A stretch of 64,000 bases of DNA from SPDF01 sp963812085 (GTDB taxonomy: Bacteria; Gemmatimonadota; Gemmatimonadetes; Gemmatimonadales; GWC2-71-9): NCBI GenBank assembly GCA_963812085.1, contig CAWETL010000004.1, positions 603,226 to 667,225 of the forward strand. Direction: 5' to 3'. The first letter of the stretch is position 1, and the number at the start of each line of letters is the position of its first letter. The notes beneath the pieces are model-generated. The model worked only from the letters and a program-made list of their open reading frames with translations. It was not told the origin of the DNA and did no database searches. Shown here piece after piece: positions 1-9,531 of this stretch. Made by a program: the position numbers and the translations under genes.

Positions 1-330
1 AATAGCGGAAATTCCCAGCATTATCCTCATAATGCCTTCTATCTTGGAAATAGATTACTGGCTTTGGCTCAGCAAACAGTGAACGGTATTGACCTTGAAG
101 ACCCTTTATCGGGTTTGCGCGTCGTCAGGCGAGAAATTCTTGAAGATTGGAAAATTAAGAGTAAGGGGTTCGATGTGGAAGCAGAGATGAACTATCGTGT
201 TGAACAAAAAGGGTTCAACATAGTAGAAATTCCAATATATTACAGAAGAAGGCTAGGCGAGAAGAAACTGAAGTTGAGGCATGGCTTAGGAATACTCAAA
301 AGGATTATTTCAGAGAGTTTCTATACTTAG
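1..330 (+). CDS. Family 2 glycosyltransferase, C-terminal part (cut by window edge)
   Basis: The reading frame is open from the first base, so only the C-terminal ~109 residues are present. It reads DPLSGLRVVRREIL, then KIKSKGFDVEAEMN, then a basic IYYRRRLGEKKLKLRHG tail. This is the end of a GT2 enzyme of the dolichol-phosphate hexose synthase type, which transfers a sugar from a nucleotide donor to a polyprenyl phosphate at the membrane. The same C-terminus occurs in the complete gene near 37.7 kb and in a broken copy near 61.1 kb. The catalytic DxD part lies outside the window, so the donor cannot be inferred. Confidence 0.85.
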   Translation, partial: NSGNSQHYPHNAFYLGNRLLALAQQTVNGIDLEDPLSGLRVVRREILEDWKIKSKGFDVEAEMNYRVEQKGFNIVEIPIYYRRRLGEKKLKLRHGLGILKRIISESFYT

Positions 331-484
331 TACTGCTCGGCTTGCCGCGGGATTTATTGTTAATTTTCTTTATCCAGAATTCGATTTTAGAAACGCGAAA
401 AACTCTTTTTGACTAATATAATTTTGGGAAACGCGATCTCACGTTTCGTTTTGGTTTCCAAATTTTTGTCAATTCTAAGGAGTT

Positions 485-1498
485 ATGGCACTGACGATGG
501 AAAATGATAAAGAGAAACTGCGAGTGGCCGTCGTTGGACTAGGCAAAATGGGGCTTCTTCATGCTTCTCTGTTGAACGTCTTTCCTAATGTTAACTTGGT
601 GGCAATATGCGATAAAAGCCGACTCATGCGGGCCATGGCAAGCAGAACCTTGAGAAAGACTCTCATAACTGACAATTTAGATGCTTTTGCGAGTCTAAAT
701 CTGGATGCAGTCTACGTTACCACACCCATACCCTCACACAGCAGTATTGTTAAAGAAGTTTATTCAAAGAAAATAGCTCGCAACTTATTCGTCGAGAAAA
801 CTTTGTCGTCAAGCTACTCAAAATCTGAGGAATTGCTTCGGCTATCGCTGGGTCTTCAGAGCATCAATATGGTAGGATATATGAAGCGATTCTCCGTTAC
901 CTTTAGAAAAGCTAAGGAGCTTTTTGACCAAGCGACCCTCGGCGAATTGCTTTCCTTTGAAACATATGCTTACTCTTCCGACTTCGCAGGAGTCAAGGAT
1001 GATTCTTCAAAATCCATTGCTAGGGGTGGTGTTCTCATCGACCTAGGGGCTCACGTAGTCGACTTAGCTCTCTGGTTCTTTGGAAACTTGAAAGTGACCT
1101 CAGCTTCAATTGATTCATTAACTGGAGCCGGCGCAGTAGACTCTGTGAGTTTTCGAGTTCGCGGTCCAGATAGCGCCGACGGTTTGTTTAATATCTCATG
1201 GGTCAAAGAGGGATACCGCATGCCTGAATTCGGTCTCAAACTAAAAGGCACAAAAGGCGCCATGACAGTTGACGATAACAGGGTTAAAATTGAAATGACA
1301 AATTCGAAAACGACAGAATGGTACAGGCAAGACCTATATGACAACGTCCCCTTCTTGCTGGCGGAACCCGAGTATTTTCGAGAAAACGAGAGTTACATCA
1401 ACTCGATAGTTAATAAGATAGAAGTTGAGCCCAACTTTAAGACAGCTTTGAAAGTTGACAAATTAATTGAAGAAGTGGGGCGCAAAACGAATGAGTAA
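485..1498 (+). CDS. Gfo/Idh/MocA family NAD(P)-dependent oxidoreductase
   Basis: N-terminal Rossmann fold with VVGLGKMG near residue 20, then TPIPSHSSIV and VEKTLSSSYS, the position where the family usually has EKP. The C-terminal part contains RGGVLIDLGAHVVDLALW, matching the substrate-binding GGG-D-GSH-D region. Such enzymes oxidise or reduce sugars and sugar nucleotides, which fits the glycan genes that follow. An AAGGAG sits only 2 nt before the ATG at 485, so the ATG at 497 is an equally good start. The stop overlaps the next gene by 8 nt, so the two are translationally coupled. Confidence 0.85.
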   Translation: MALTMENDKEKLRVAVVGLGKMGLLHASLLNVFPNVNLVAICDKSRLMRAMASRTLRKTLITDNLDAFASLNLDAVYVTTPIPSHSSIVKEVYSKKIARNLFVEKTLSSSYSKSEELLRLSLGLQSINMVGYMKRFSVTFRKAKELFDQATLGELLSFETYAYSSDFAGVKDDSSKSIARGGVLIDLGAHVVDLALWFFGNLKVTSASIDSLTGAGAVDSVSFRVRGPDSADGLFNISWVKEGYRMPEFGLKLKGTKGAMTVDDNRVKIEMTNSKTTEWYRQDLYDNVPFLLAEPEYFRENESYINSIVNKIEVEPNFKTALKVDKLIEEVGRKTNE

Positions 1499-2396
1499 TA
1501 AACAAATGAGTTTTCTTGTAGGAGATAACCCGTTTCATGGCATAAGCCATCTCTCACAAGAAAGAGCTCGGGCAAGGTCAGAAAACGACTCCATGCTCAT
1601 CGGAGAACACGCTTCGCAACTTGTGAACATCTCTCTGCAAAACGGGGCAAGCGGTTTCATGTTCTCCGTAAGTGAAACCACTCTTTCAATTCTCAAGAAA
1701 ATACAAAAAAACAACAAACCCGAGTTGTACGCCATTGTACCTTACGCCTACGAATATGCAAGATTGGCGACTAGCGCAGGAGGCTTCTCCGGATTAGCAA
1801 AAAAAGTCATTCGCCAAATCATATTTTCAAAAAATATATTTACTGTTGCCAGAGACTCGATCGGACTTATGCGTGCGGACCCTTCGGCACTCTTGAAGAC
1901 TTACCTAATTTACGAAATTTCCCGCATAAAATCAGCAGCCGGAAAAGACTGCAACTTGGCATCAGTAATGCTTCATGAAATACTAACTGATACCGCCCTT
2001 GCATTCGACTTGGATTGGCTTTTTAGGTTTTACATAGATTTCTTATTGAAGCGAAAAATTCAACCCGGTTTCGAAACAAGAAACTTTCCCTACCTCATAG
2101 ACAAATTCACTCAATGGCACATTGACTTAAACAAAATGGTAATAGCCGCTTCCTTCAACAAAGTGGGCTTTCAGATGAATTCTTCAAAGATTGCTTGCGA
2201 GAAAGCGTTAGAACGTGCAAGCGGCGCTAAAATAATTGCAATGAGCATACTCGCCGCTGGTTATCTTAAACCTCTTGAGGCCATGGAGTACCTTGTGAAC
2301 CTTCCCAACATAGGGGCAGTTGTAGTTGGAATATCTAAGGAAAAGCAAGCGACGGAAACGTTCAGACTGCTAACGCAAAGCTTCAATCAAAAATAA
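1491..2396 (+). CDS. Conserved hypothetical protein, probable TIM-barrel (aldo/keto-reductase-like)
   Basis: About 301 residues. The ATG at 1491 overlaps the end of the preceding oxidoreductase gene. The start region reads FLVGDNPFHGISHLSQERA and the last part reads LPNIGAVVVGISKEKQATE, which resembles the final strand-helix unit of aldo/keto-reductase TIM barrels. No full AKR catalytic tetrad is recognisable, so the activity is unknown. Its coupling to a Gfo/Idh/MocA dehydrogenase suggests a shared sugar substrate. A start further upstream at 1467 is possible but would deepen the overlap. Confidence 0.6.
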   Translation: MSNKQMSFLVGDNPFHGISHLSQERARARSENDSMLIGEHASQLVNISLQNGASGFMFSVSETTLSILKKIQKNNKPELYAIVPYAYEYARLATSAGGFSGLAKKVIRQIIFSKNIFTVARDSIGLMRADPSALLKTYLIYEISRIKSAAGKDCNLASVMLHEILTDTALAFDLDWLFRFYIDFLLKRKIQPGFETRNFPYLIDKFTQWHIDLNKMVIAASFNKVGFQMNSSKIACEKALERASGAKIIAMSILAAGYLKPLEAMEYLVNLPNIGAVVVGISKEKQATETFRLLTQSFNQK

Positions 2397-2663
2397 CTGA
2401 ACGGATAATTGAATTACAATCTCAATCACATTTTTGAGAAGAAAAATAGTATAGAAGAGTAAGCTTTTGGCTCTCAACATTACTGAATTAATGTATTGTT
2501 GGACCCTTTTAAAACGTTCATGTGCTGAGCTAATTCTTATTTTTATTTCTTGAAATTGTTGTTCAAAGTTGTGATTTTGATCATGTTGAGAAATTGAAAT
2601 AATTGAACATGATCATTGCTGGATATTAATTTGCAACTAAGCGTTCTTGACTGAGAGTCAAAA

Positions 2664-3896
2664 ATGATAGATCAAATACGTTTGTGTATGCTCGCGCCCG
2701 AGTTTTTCCCGGTGTGGGGTGGTGTTGGGTCGTATACTGTTGAATTACTAAAGTCCTTACCTGAAAATGTAGATATCCACGTCGTGACCCTAAAACGCGA
2801 TATACAGGGATTTTCTGGAAAAGAATATACTAGTGAGGGCATCAGCTCAATATTGAATAGACCAATACAGATTCATTATGTGGGGAAATCTAAGGAGACC
2901 TTCTTATACAACCTGCCTTTCCAAATGGCCTGCCTTAGAAAAATTCCATCGCTGCACAGGAAATACCATTTTGATATAATGCATTCACATCTGTGCCACA
3001 TGCCAGATGTTTTCCTTAAGCTCTTCGTTAGACTTGCTATCCCGACAGTTCTGACAATACATGGTACCATTCAGAGCTTGAGAGATCATGCTCTTTTGGC
3101 TCGTGCTATGTTCGGAGGCCTCGAATCAAGCGAAAACTCGATACTCACCTTCTACCCGGCAATTGAGCTACTACAACAGAAATACGTTAAACGAGTAGAC
3201 AGATTAATCGCCGTTTCCAACGCAACAAAAAAATTTGCTGCTAAGGATTTAAACGTAACCGAAGACAAAATCAGTACAGTATATAACGGCGTTGACACAA
3301 AGCTTTTTGGTCCACCCAACAAAAGCCAATCAGATCAAAGGTACTCAAAGCCTACTGTTGTCTACATAGGACGCATAATAGCAAAGAAAGGAATAAATGT
3401 TCTAATCAATGCCATGCCTGAAGTCCTTCGATCTTTCCCAGAAACACAGTTCCTATTCGTAGGCGGCGGAAACGTTGCTTTTTACCATGAAATGATGGTG
3501 AAAAATGGAATCCCTGAAAACAGTTTTTCTTTCGTTGGTCACATAGGATATTTTGAACGCTCAAAGATCCTGCAAGAAGCTACAGTTTTCGTAAATCCTT
3601 CATTCTTCGAGAATTTTTCGATAAGCATTCTTGAAGCAATGAGTTGTGGTTGTGCTACCATAGCCTGCAATGTTGGAGGAAATCCTGAGTTAATTGACGC
3701 AGAAAACAACGGCCTCCTGGTACCGCCATTCAGCTCCAACAGTTTAGCCAAATCCTTGGTCTCTCTTCTGGAAAACGAAACCTATAACCGGAAAATGGGA
3801 ACCAATGCAAGAAAAACAATAGAAGCTTCTTTTTCATCTAATACCTGTGCGAAAAAAACTTTTGAAGTCTACAAGCAGACTCTTGAAAACTACTAA
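2664..3896 (+). CDS. GT4 family glycosyltransferase
   Basis: A 410-residue GT-B enzyme. The N-terminus has MLAPEFFPVWGGVGSYTVEL, the glycine-rich acceptor-side loop. The C-terminal half has VYIGRIIAKKGINVL, FLFVGGGN, and an E-x7-E donor motif in FFENFSISILEAMSCG. It probably adds a hexose from a nucleotide sugar to a lipid-linked glycan on the cytoplasmic side of the membrane. It is the first of a run of glycosyltransferases, each separated by 100-250 bp, so they are not one tight operon. Donor and acceptor cannot be read from the sequence. Confidence 0.9.
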   Translation: MIDQIRLCMLAPEFFPVWGGVGSYTVELLKSLPENVDIHVVTLKRDIQGFSGKEYTSEGISSILNRPIQIHYVGKSKETFLYNLPFQMACLRKIPSLHRKYHFDIMHSHLCHMPDVFLKLFVRLAIPTVLTIHGTIQSLRDHALLARAMFGGLESSENSILTFYPAIELLQQKYVKRVDRLIAVSNATKKFAAKDLNVTEDKISTVYNGVDTKLFGPPNKSQSDQRYSKPTVVYIGRIIAKKGINVLINAMPEVLRSFPETQFLFVGGGNVAFYHEMMVKNGIPENSFSFVGHIGYFERSKILQEATVFVNPSFFENFSISILEAMSCGCATIACNVGGNPELIDAENNGLLVPPFSSNSLAKSLVSLLENETYNRKMGTNARKTIEASFSSNTCAKKTFEVYKQTLENY

Positions 3897-4121
3897 ATGT
3901 TTTCCCTCCCACTAAGAGTAACCCAAATGACCTATAATTTCAGGTTAGGCGGGATTAAGTGTTTATCGAAGCTCTAGAATAAGCAGACTCAATTCGTAGA
4001 AGCATTTAGAATAACCTAAGAATCTGCTACTCCTAACGGTCAATTGCACGATGGGTGCGGGCCATTTTGCACAATATGCTTCCATTTCGGAAAATCAAAC
4101 AGAACTTAGCCTCGACAACAA

Positions 4122-5288
4122 GTGTTGGCTTTGATTGTTATCTCTTGTTCGCTGGATTCTTCGCTGGAAAAGGCGAAACACCAAGGTACCCTTCAAGCTG
4201 ATAGGGAACGTTACCAACTCTTCGAAAGTTTTGGCTCAGTTGTACTTCTAACCCAAGACATCGAAGAATTTACAAGCGAACTTGGAAGAATTACTCATGT
4301 ACCTTGTGCCACTTCAAAATTCAAAACGATACAGACAATTCTCTCAGAAAACAAATTGCCTAGATGGGTCTCCTTCTACTTTTCAAGCTTCAATTGGTTA
4401 TTGCGAAACCGTGGAAAAATTAATGTAGTAATTTCTGAAAACTTGAATTCCCCAACGCCCTTTCTGTTTTCTTCGCTTTTCGGAATTCCAGTTTATGTTC
4501 ACTATCATTACGATGTAGCAACTCAAGTCTCTAAAATTAACAAAAGTCACTTTGAAGGTGTAATGTTGCTCTTTTTGGAAAAAATATGTTTCAAAAGAGC
4601 AGCATGTGTATGGGTTACAGCGTCAAGTCTTGCAGTAAAAGCAAAAATGTTTGGGGCAAAGAGGGTTACTTTGTTGCCTAATTGGTTTGATTTTAACGGG
4701 GAGTTGAAGAAACCATTTGGCGAACATGATAAATCCGGACAAAAGTTAGTTTTTGTTGGGAGGCTCCACCCTGTTAAGCGCGTGAATTTGCTTCTCGAAG
4801 CATTTTCCCTGCTCAAAAGATCCTTTCCCGATGCAAGTTTGAACATTGTTGGCGATGGAAATGAACGTCAAAAACTTATTGCGTTAGCAAAAGATCTTGA
4901 TCTTGGTAAATCCGTACAGTTTTTAGGTTTTCAGAATCACGAAACAGTGCTTGAAAAAATGAGACAAGCTGACTTGATGGTTCTGTCTTCCAAAATGGAG
5001 GGCAATCCGAAGGTGCTGATAGAAGCTATGATGCTTAAGGTGCCAATTGTAGCTACAAATGTTGCTGGCATAAGGGACATGATTCAAAATGGGTTTACAG
5101 GGCATCTTGCGAACAGTGATTCACCTGAAGATCTGGCGCAAGCTATGGATTATGTCTTAGAAAACAGAACATACGCGGTCAAAATCGCAGAAAATGCTTA
5201 TGACTTTGCCAAAAAACATTTTTCGAAAGAACAAGCATTGAAGCGAGTTCAAGAAGATTTTTTGATTAGTCATTTAAGAAGGCTTTAA
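4122..5288 (+). CDS. GT4 family glycosyltransferase
   Basis: Starts at GTG 4122 and encodes 388 residues. The C-terminal Rossmann half has FVGRLHPVKRVNLLLEAF, LNIVGDGNERQKL and the E-x7-E motif in SKMEGNPKVLIEAMML. The N-terminal half lacks the usual glycine-rich G-G-xE loop and instead begins LALIVISCSLDSSLEKAKHQ. Role as for its neighbours: assembly of a surface or lipid-linked glycan. The donor sugar is not known. Confidence 0.88.
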   Translation: MLALIVISCSLDSSLEKAKHQGTLQADRERYQLFESFGSVVLLTQDIEEFTSELGRITHVPCATSKFKTIQTILSENKLPRWVSFYFSSFNWLLRNRGKINVVISENLNSPTPFLFSSLFGIPVYVHYHYDVATQVSKINKSHFEGVMLLFLEKICFKRAACVWVTASSLAVKAKMFGAKRVTLLPNWFDFNGELKKPFGEHDKSGQKLVFVGRLHPVKRVNLLLEAFSLLKRSFPDASLNIVGDGNERQKLIALAKDLDLGKSVQFLGFQNHETVLEKMRQADLMVLSSKMEGNPKVLIEAMMLKVPIVATNVAGIRDMIQNGFTGHLANSDSPEDLAQAMDYVLENRTYAVKIAENAYDFAKKHFSKEQALKRVQEDFLISHLRRL

Positions 5289-5428
5289 GAGAAATTGCAG
5301 AAAAGCCTATGTCTATCTCCAATAACTAAAGATCAAGCTTCCAAGTTAATCTCAGTCCATAACGCGCGATGCAGACATCGATTAACAGTCGGATATTCTA
5401 AAAAATCGCTGTTGAAAGGCTAAGAATC

Positions 5429-6631
5429 ATGAATCTAAAAATCCTCGCGATTTCAGATGAACCCATTTACCCCAATAATCTGTTGCCGAGAACCCTAATT
5501 GATATTCTTGAAGTTCTAGGAAAATGTGGTTGTAAGGTTCAGTTGGTGCAGCCAGGCTCTAGTAATTGGGTAAGAGACGAAAAACTTTTTCGTGTAATCA
5601 CGTTTTCCCGAATACCCCACTATTTTACGAGATTTTTTAAAGTGCTTCAAAGATCAAATGAAACCCTGTTCAAAGCCGCAGCGTCTTCATTAAACCCTAA
5701 AGTTTACCATATACTTTGGGAACAAGCAAGGTTCACTGATGTCATTATGTGTTATGACGTCCAATACGCGATACCCGCCATAATTGCGGCTAAGCTTACG
5801 AAAAAGCCAGTTATACTTCTCGGAGACATCCTATACATTTCTTACTACCGAGGAATAAAAGACATTCCGCCTTTTCAATTATGGATGCTATTAACGTGGG
5901 AAAAAACTGTTGAACACCTTGTGGACAGAATTGCAGTTTGGGGACCTGATGATGAAAAGTTTCTTTTATCTTCAGGAATAGCTAAGAAAAAGATTACGAT
6001 TATTCCTCTAAGCATTGATTTGAAAAGAATTGAAAATTCAACAAAAGAGCCAAATGATGAAATAGCCTACTGGAAGCTTAAAACATACAAAGAAGACGGT
6101 TTCAAGATATTGATGTTTCATGGTAATCTGAACTATGCGCCGAATCGATTGTCAGTTGAGTACATAGTTAACGAGCTAGCTCCATTGGTGCTCAAGAAAA
6201 ATAACAAGGTTGTCTTTGCCATTGTGGGTGCGGCCCCGGAAAATTACAGAAATCAAAATAATAGAGTCATTTTTACAGGACGAGTAAACAACCTTTTCAG
6301 TTGTTTAGAATTGGCAGACGCAGGAATAGTGCCCTTGATGATTGGCACAGGCGTTAAGAATAAAGTCCTCGAATATTTTGCGTTGTCAAAGCCTGTTGTC
6401 ACCACCGAAATAGGCGCGGAAAACTTGAACGTAAGAAACATGTTTCATTGCATCATAACCGACATTGAGACCTTTTCGGACAAAGTTTTATACCTTTTGG
6501 GCAATCCGGATCTATCAGCAACGCTGGGTCAAAACGGGCGAAACTTCGTCCAAGAAAATCATCAACTACGGAATTATGAACGCTATGTAGAACTGGCATG
6601 TGTTTTGTCAAAATCAAACATTAAGAATTAG
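5429..6631 (+). CDS. GT4-like glycosyltransferase
   Basis: 400 residues. The C-terminal half carries MFHGNLNYAPNRLSVEYI, FAIVGAAPENY, VIFTGRVNNL and GVKNKVLEYFALSKPVVTT, the pattern of GT4 enzymes with a G-x-x-x-K-V-L-E-Y loop. It is most like the enzyme at 8.1 kb, which has HGTLSYPPNHEA and TRIKIVEYMASGKAVVST, so the two may be old paralogues. It presumably acts on the inner face of the membrane in the same glycan pathway. Confidence 0.85.
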   Translation: MNLKILAISDEPIYPNNLLPRTLIDILEVLGKCGCKVQLVQPGSSNWVRDEKLFRVITFSRIPHYFTRFFKVLQRSNETLFKAAASSLNPKVYHILWEQARFTDVIMCYDVQYAIPAIIAAKLTKKPVILLGDILYISYYRGIKDIPPFQLWMLLTWEKTVEHLVDRIAVWGPDDEKFLLSSGIAKKKITIIPLSIDLKRIENSTKEPNDEIAYWKLKTYKEDGFKILMFHGNLNYAPNRLSVEYIVNELAPLVLKKNNKVVFAIVGAAPENYRNQNNRVIFTGRVNNLFSCLELADAGIVPLMIGTGVKNKVLEYFALSKPVVTTEIGAENLNVRNMFHCIITDIETFSDKVLYLLGNPDLSATLGQNGRNFVQENHQLRNYERYVELACVLSKSNIKN

Positions 6632-6779
6632 GGACTTGAAATAAACAGAAAAACGTTGCTAGACACGTCTCTTGAGTTTGTCGCTTCAAACTGATGTAGA
6701 GCAACGCATTCTGCGTGCGTTATAACAAGAACACAGCATGTCGAGAGTTTTTGCGTCTCCTCGAGCTTAGGTGATAAAA

Positions 6780-7913
6780 ATGAACATTTTATGTCTGGGC
6801 CCAGTTATGAGTAAAACCCTATGCGATGACTATTTTGTGTATAAAAGGCTAAAAGAAAAGGGTGCAAAAATAGCATTCATAACAGGAAAAACTTCGGGCG
6901 CAAGAGCAAACGGCATAAAACTGCCATCGTACGAAATAGATGACGGGATTCCTATCCACAGGTTCTACAGCGACCCATACGAAATTGCTTTTCTGCCTAG
7001 ACGCAGATTGAAAAATGTATTGAACATTGCCGAACAACTCAATCCCGACATAATTTATTGCAAAGGCGCAGACATCACGCAGTTAGCTTCCATGGTTAGT
7101 AAACGCCTAAAAATTCCTTTAGTCGTGCATGTTGAGATAGCGAGCGGAATAATCTCCGAGAAATTTGTTGGCAGTATGAAGTTGCGAGCAATCAGATTGT
7201 TATCTGGGCTGCCCATCAGAGGACCACAACTGTGGTCTTGGGCATGCAAAAAAGCTGATGCACTTATTACATCTCACCCTCCAGATCAGCAAATACTGGA
7301 CTCGTTGTCAGAACATGGAAAACCGGTTTATTACTTGCCTTGGCCAGCCAATATCCCTGAAGGGTGCAAGCTCCAATCGAAAAGAGAAAGTAAAAGAGGA
7401 ATATACGCAGGTTTACTAGTTCCATTTAAAAACACTCAAGAGTTTGAGTGGGTGTTGCCACTCATCCTTAAAAAAACTCCCACAAAAGAATTCGTCGTAA
7501 TAGGAACTGGGACTCACTCTGTAATAATACAGAAACTCAAACAACAATTTGGGGATGCAATCAAATACATCCCAAGCTTGCCCAGAAGTGAAGTTATAGA
7601 AATGGTATCGGGAAGCTATTATGCATTCACTCCAGTTGCAAAAGGAGGCTGGGGTTTTATGGGGGATTGCTGGGCGACAGAAACTCCTCTTATTATGTTA
7701 AATAATGTTTTCATGTCAAAAGAACTAGATTCATGTGTGGCAAGAAACGGAGAAGATCTCGTGCAAAAAATCAATCAACTCTATGAAGATCCTTTGTTTT
7801 ATCTGAAACTGCAAAAAGTAGGCTCCGATGCCTACAGCAAACGGACTGCTGACGCAGTTGGTGATGAACTCTTTGCTATCCTATCGAGGACCATAGATAA
7901 CATGCGTGAGTGA
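6780..7913 (+). CDS. GT4-like glycosyltransferase
   Basis: About 377 residues. I chose ATG 6780 over GTG 6771 because TTAGGTGAT just before it makes a ribosome binding site that overlaps the GTG. The N-terminus NILCLGPVMSKTLCDDY and the C-terminal GIYAGLLVPFKNTQEFEW and FVVIGTG fit a GT-B fold. The usual E-x7-E donor motif is not obvious: the matching region reads KGGWGFMGDCWATETPLI. It is a divergent member, and its sugar specificity or even activity is uncertain. Confidence 0.75.
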   Translation: MNILCLGPVMSKTLCDDYFVYKRLKEKGAKIAFITGKTSGARANGIKLPSYEIDDGIPIHRFYSDPYEIAFLPRRRLKNVLNIAEQLNPDIIYCKGADITQLASMVSKRLKIPLVVHVEIASGIISEKFVGSMKLRAIRLLSGLPIRGPQLWSWACKKADALITSHPPDQQILDSLSEHGKPVYYLPWPANIPEGCKLQSKRESKRGIYAGLLVPFKNTQEFEWVLPLILKKTPTKEFVVIGTGTHSVIIQKLKQQFGDAIKYIPSLPRSEVIEMVSGSYYAFTPVAKGGWGFMGDCWATETPLIMLNNVFMSKELDSCVARNGEDLVQKINQLYEDPLFYLKLQKVGSDAYSKRTADAVGDELFAILSRTIDNMRE

Positions 7914-8073
7914 TCTTCCGATCAGATGTAGTTTCGAAAAGAAGGTCGCAAAAATCCTCATGACACAGACTGAGTAGATTTTAATAAATTCGATTAGCCT
8001 TCCTCAAACAAGCCAAGCAAAGTAGTACACTTAGAAAAAAAAGCGAATTTGCGCCATCAAGTAGTGAACTCCT

Positions 8074-9363
8074 ATGCCAAACCTTTGCATATGCACAGAC
8101 GATTCGTTGGGGGACCTTACTGGAGGCACAGACAGAATTATCAATTTGGCGAAAAATGTCTCACGGCACGGATTCAATGTTTATTTAGTAGATCGTTCGG
8201 TTAGAAAATCATTTGGTTCACTTTTCCTTGATAGGGACAGATACTACCAAATAGAAAGTGGGATACTAAAAGAAAGGGCATATCCACGATCCATGAGATT
8301 TTTGTTTCCTGGACTTGTCAGGCTCTATCAATATATTCTTAATAGATTGGTGAGTCTATTCACTTTTTCATCTTTTTCAGCTGTTGGTTTGTCTTATTTA
8401 ACAGACCCTTATCTTTTCGCCAAATTGCTTTATGTTTGTAGAAAGCAACGAATAGACCTGGTTCAATGTGAATGTACCGTAACCGCACCTTCTGCTTATG
8501 CCGTCAAAAAGCTGCTCAATATTCCTTTAGTATATGATGCACATAACGTAGAAACAGAAATGACGCGGAGTCTGGCGAATGCGAGCAGCACTTACATTGC
8601 TCTGCTGAAATTCGTGGAGAAAACAAGCTGCATGGTGTGTGATTTAGTTTTTGCAGTTTCCGAGATCGACAAAAAGATCTTCGTATCTTGGGGAATCCGC
8701 AAGAATAAAATTGATGTTATTCCGAATTCTGTTGACTTCACCAAATTTTCAGCATCGCTGGATGGCGACAAAATTAGGAAAAAGTATAACCTCGCCGAAA
8801 AGGTTGTGATGATTTTTCATGGAACTTTAAGCTATCCCCCTAATCACGAAGCTGCAATGATTCTAGAAAAGAGCATTTTACCGAGAATAGTTGAAAAATG
8901 CCCTAACATTTGTCTCATTTTGGTAGGAAGAGATCCGCCAAAAATGGATGATCCAAGCATAATAGTCACGGGTTTTGTGGAGAATTTGGAAGAGCATATT
9001 GCTGCAGCTGACATTGGGGTCGTGCCTCTGCTAAAGGGAGGAGGAACAAGAATTAAGATAGTTGAATATATGGCAAGTGGAAAAGCAGTTGTTTCTACTT
9101 TTAAAGGAGCTGAAGGTCTCAATCTTCAAAACGGGACTGATATACTCATGACTGAATCCCCTGATTCGAAGTTTGTTGATTTAATCTTAGAAATGATTAC
9201 GAACAGATCTCTTAGAAGAGAAATTGGAATAAATGCGAAAAAGAAAGCAGAACTATTCTATGATTGGGAGAAAAATGCAGAAAAGGCAGTTGAAATCTAC
9301 AGCAAGCTTGTCTATGCTTATAGCGTGAAACGTCATGGCAAGAGTACACTTGCTGCAAGTTAG
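8074..9363 (+). CDS. GT4 family glycosyltransferase
   Basis: 429 residues. The N-terminus has DDSLGDLTGGTDRIINLAKN (glycine-rich loop). The middle has VYDAHNVETEM, a motif of GT4 enzymes with the H-N-x-E acceptor-side signature. The C-terminal half has MIFHGTLSYPPNHEAAM, LILVGRDPP and KIVEYMASGKAVVSTF. It belongs to the same glycan assembly region. The ~160 bp upstream spacer holds no other gene. Confidence 0.9.
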   Translation: MPNLCICTDDSLGDLTGGTDRIINLAKNVSRHGFNVYLVDRSVRKSFGSLFLDRDRYYQIESGILKERAYPRSMRFLFPGLVRLYQYILNRLVSLFTFSSFSAVGLSYLTDPYLFAKLLYVCRKQRIDLVQCECTVTAPSAYAVKKLLNIPLVYDAHNVETEMTRSLANASSTYIALLKFVEKTSCMVCDLVFAVSEIDKKIFVSWGIRKNKIDVIPNSVDFTKFSASLDGDKIRKKYNLAEKVVMIFHGTLSYPPNHEAAMILEKSILPRIVEKCPNICLILVGRDPPKMDDPSIIVTGFVENLEEHIAAADIGVVPLLKGGGTRIKIVEYMASGKAVVSTFKGAEGLNLQNGTDILMTESPDSKFVDLILEMITNRSLRREIGINAKKKAELFYDWEKNAEKAVEIYSKLVYAYSVKRHGKSTLAAS

Positions 9364-9531
9364 GCTTGATTTGTTAGCGTTTTATCTGCTTATCTATAGC
9401 ACGATAGCTCGCGCTTCAATGCTCTTACGCTTTTTTTACCGCTCAAAGAACATTCAAAACCATAAGAACCAAAAGAATTAGAAACCTCGGCAATTAGATT
9501 TGACATTCTTTTCTCTTTGAAGGTTCAGCGC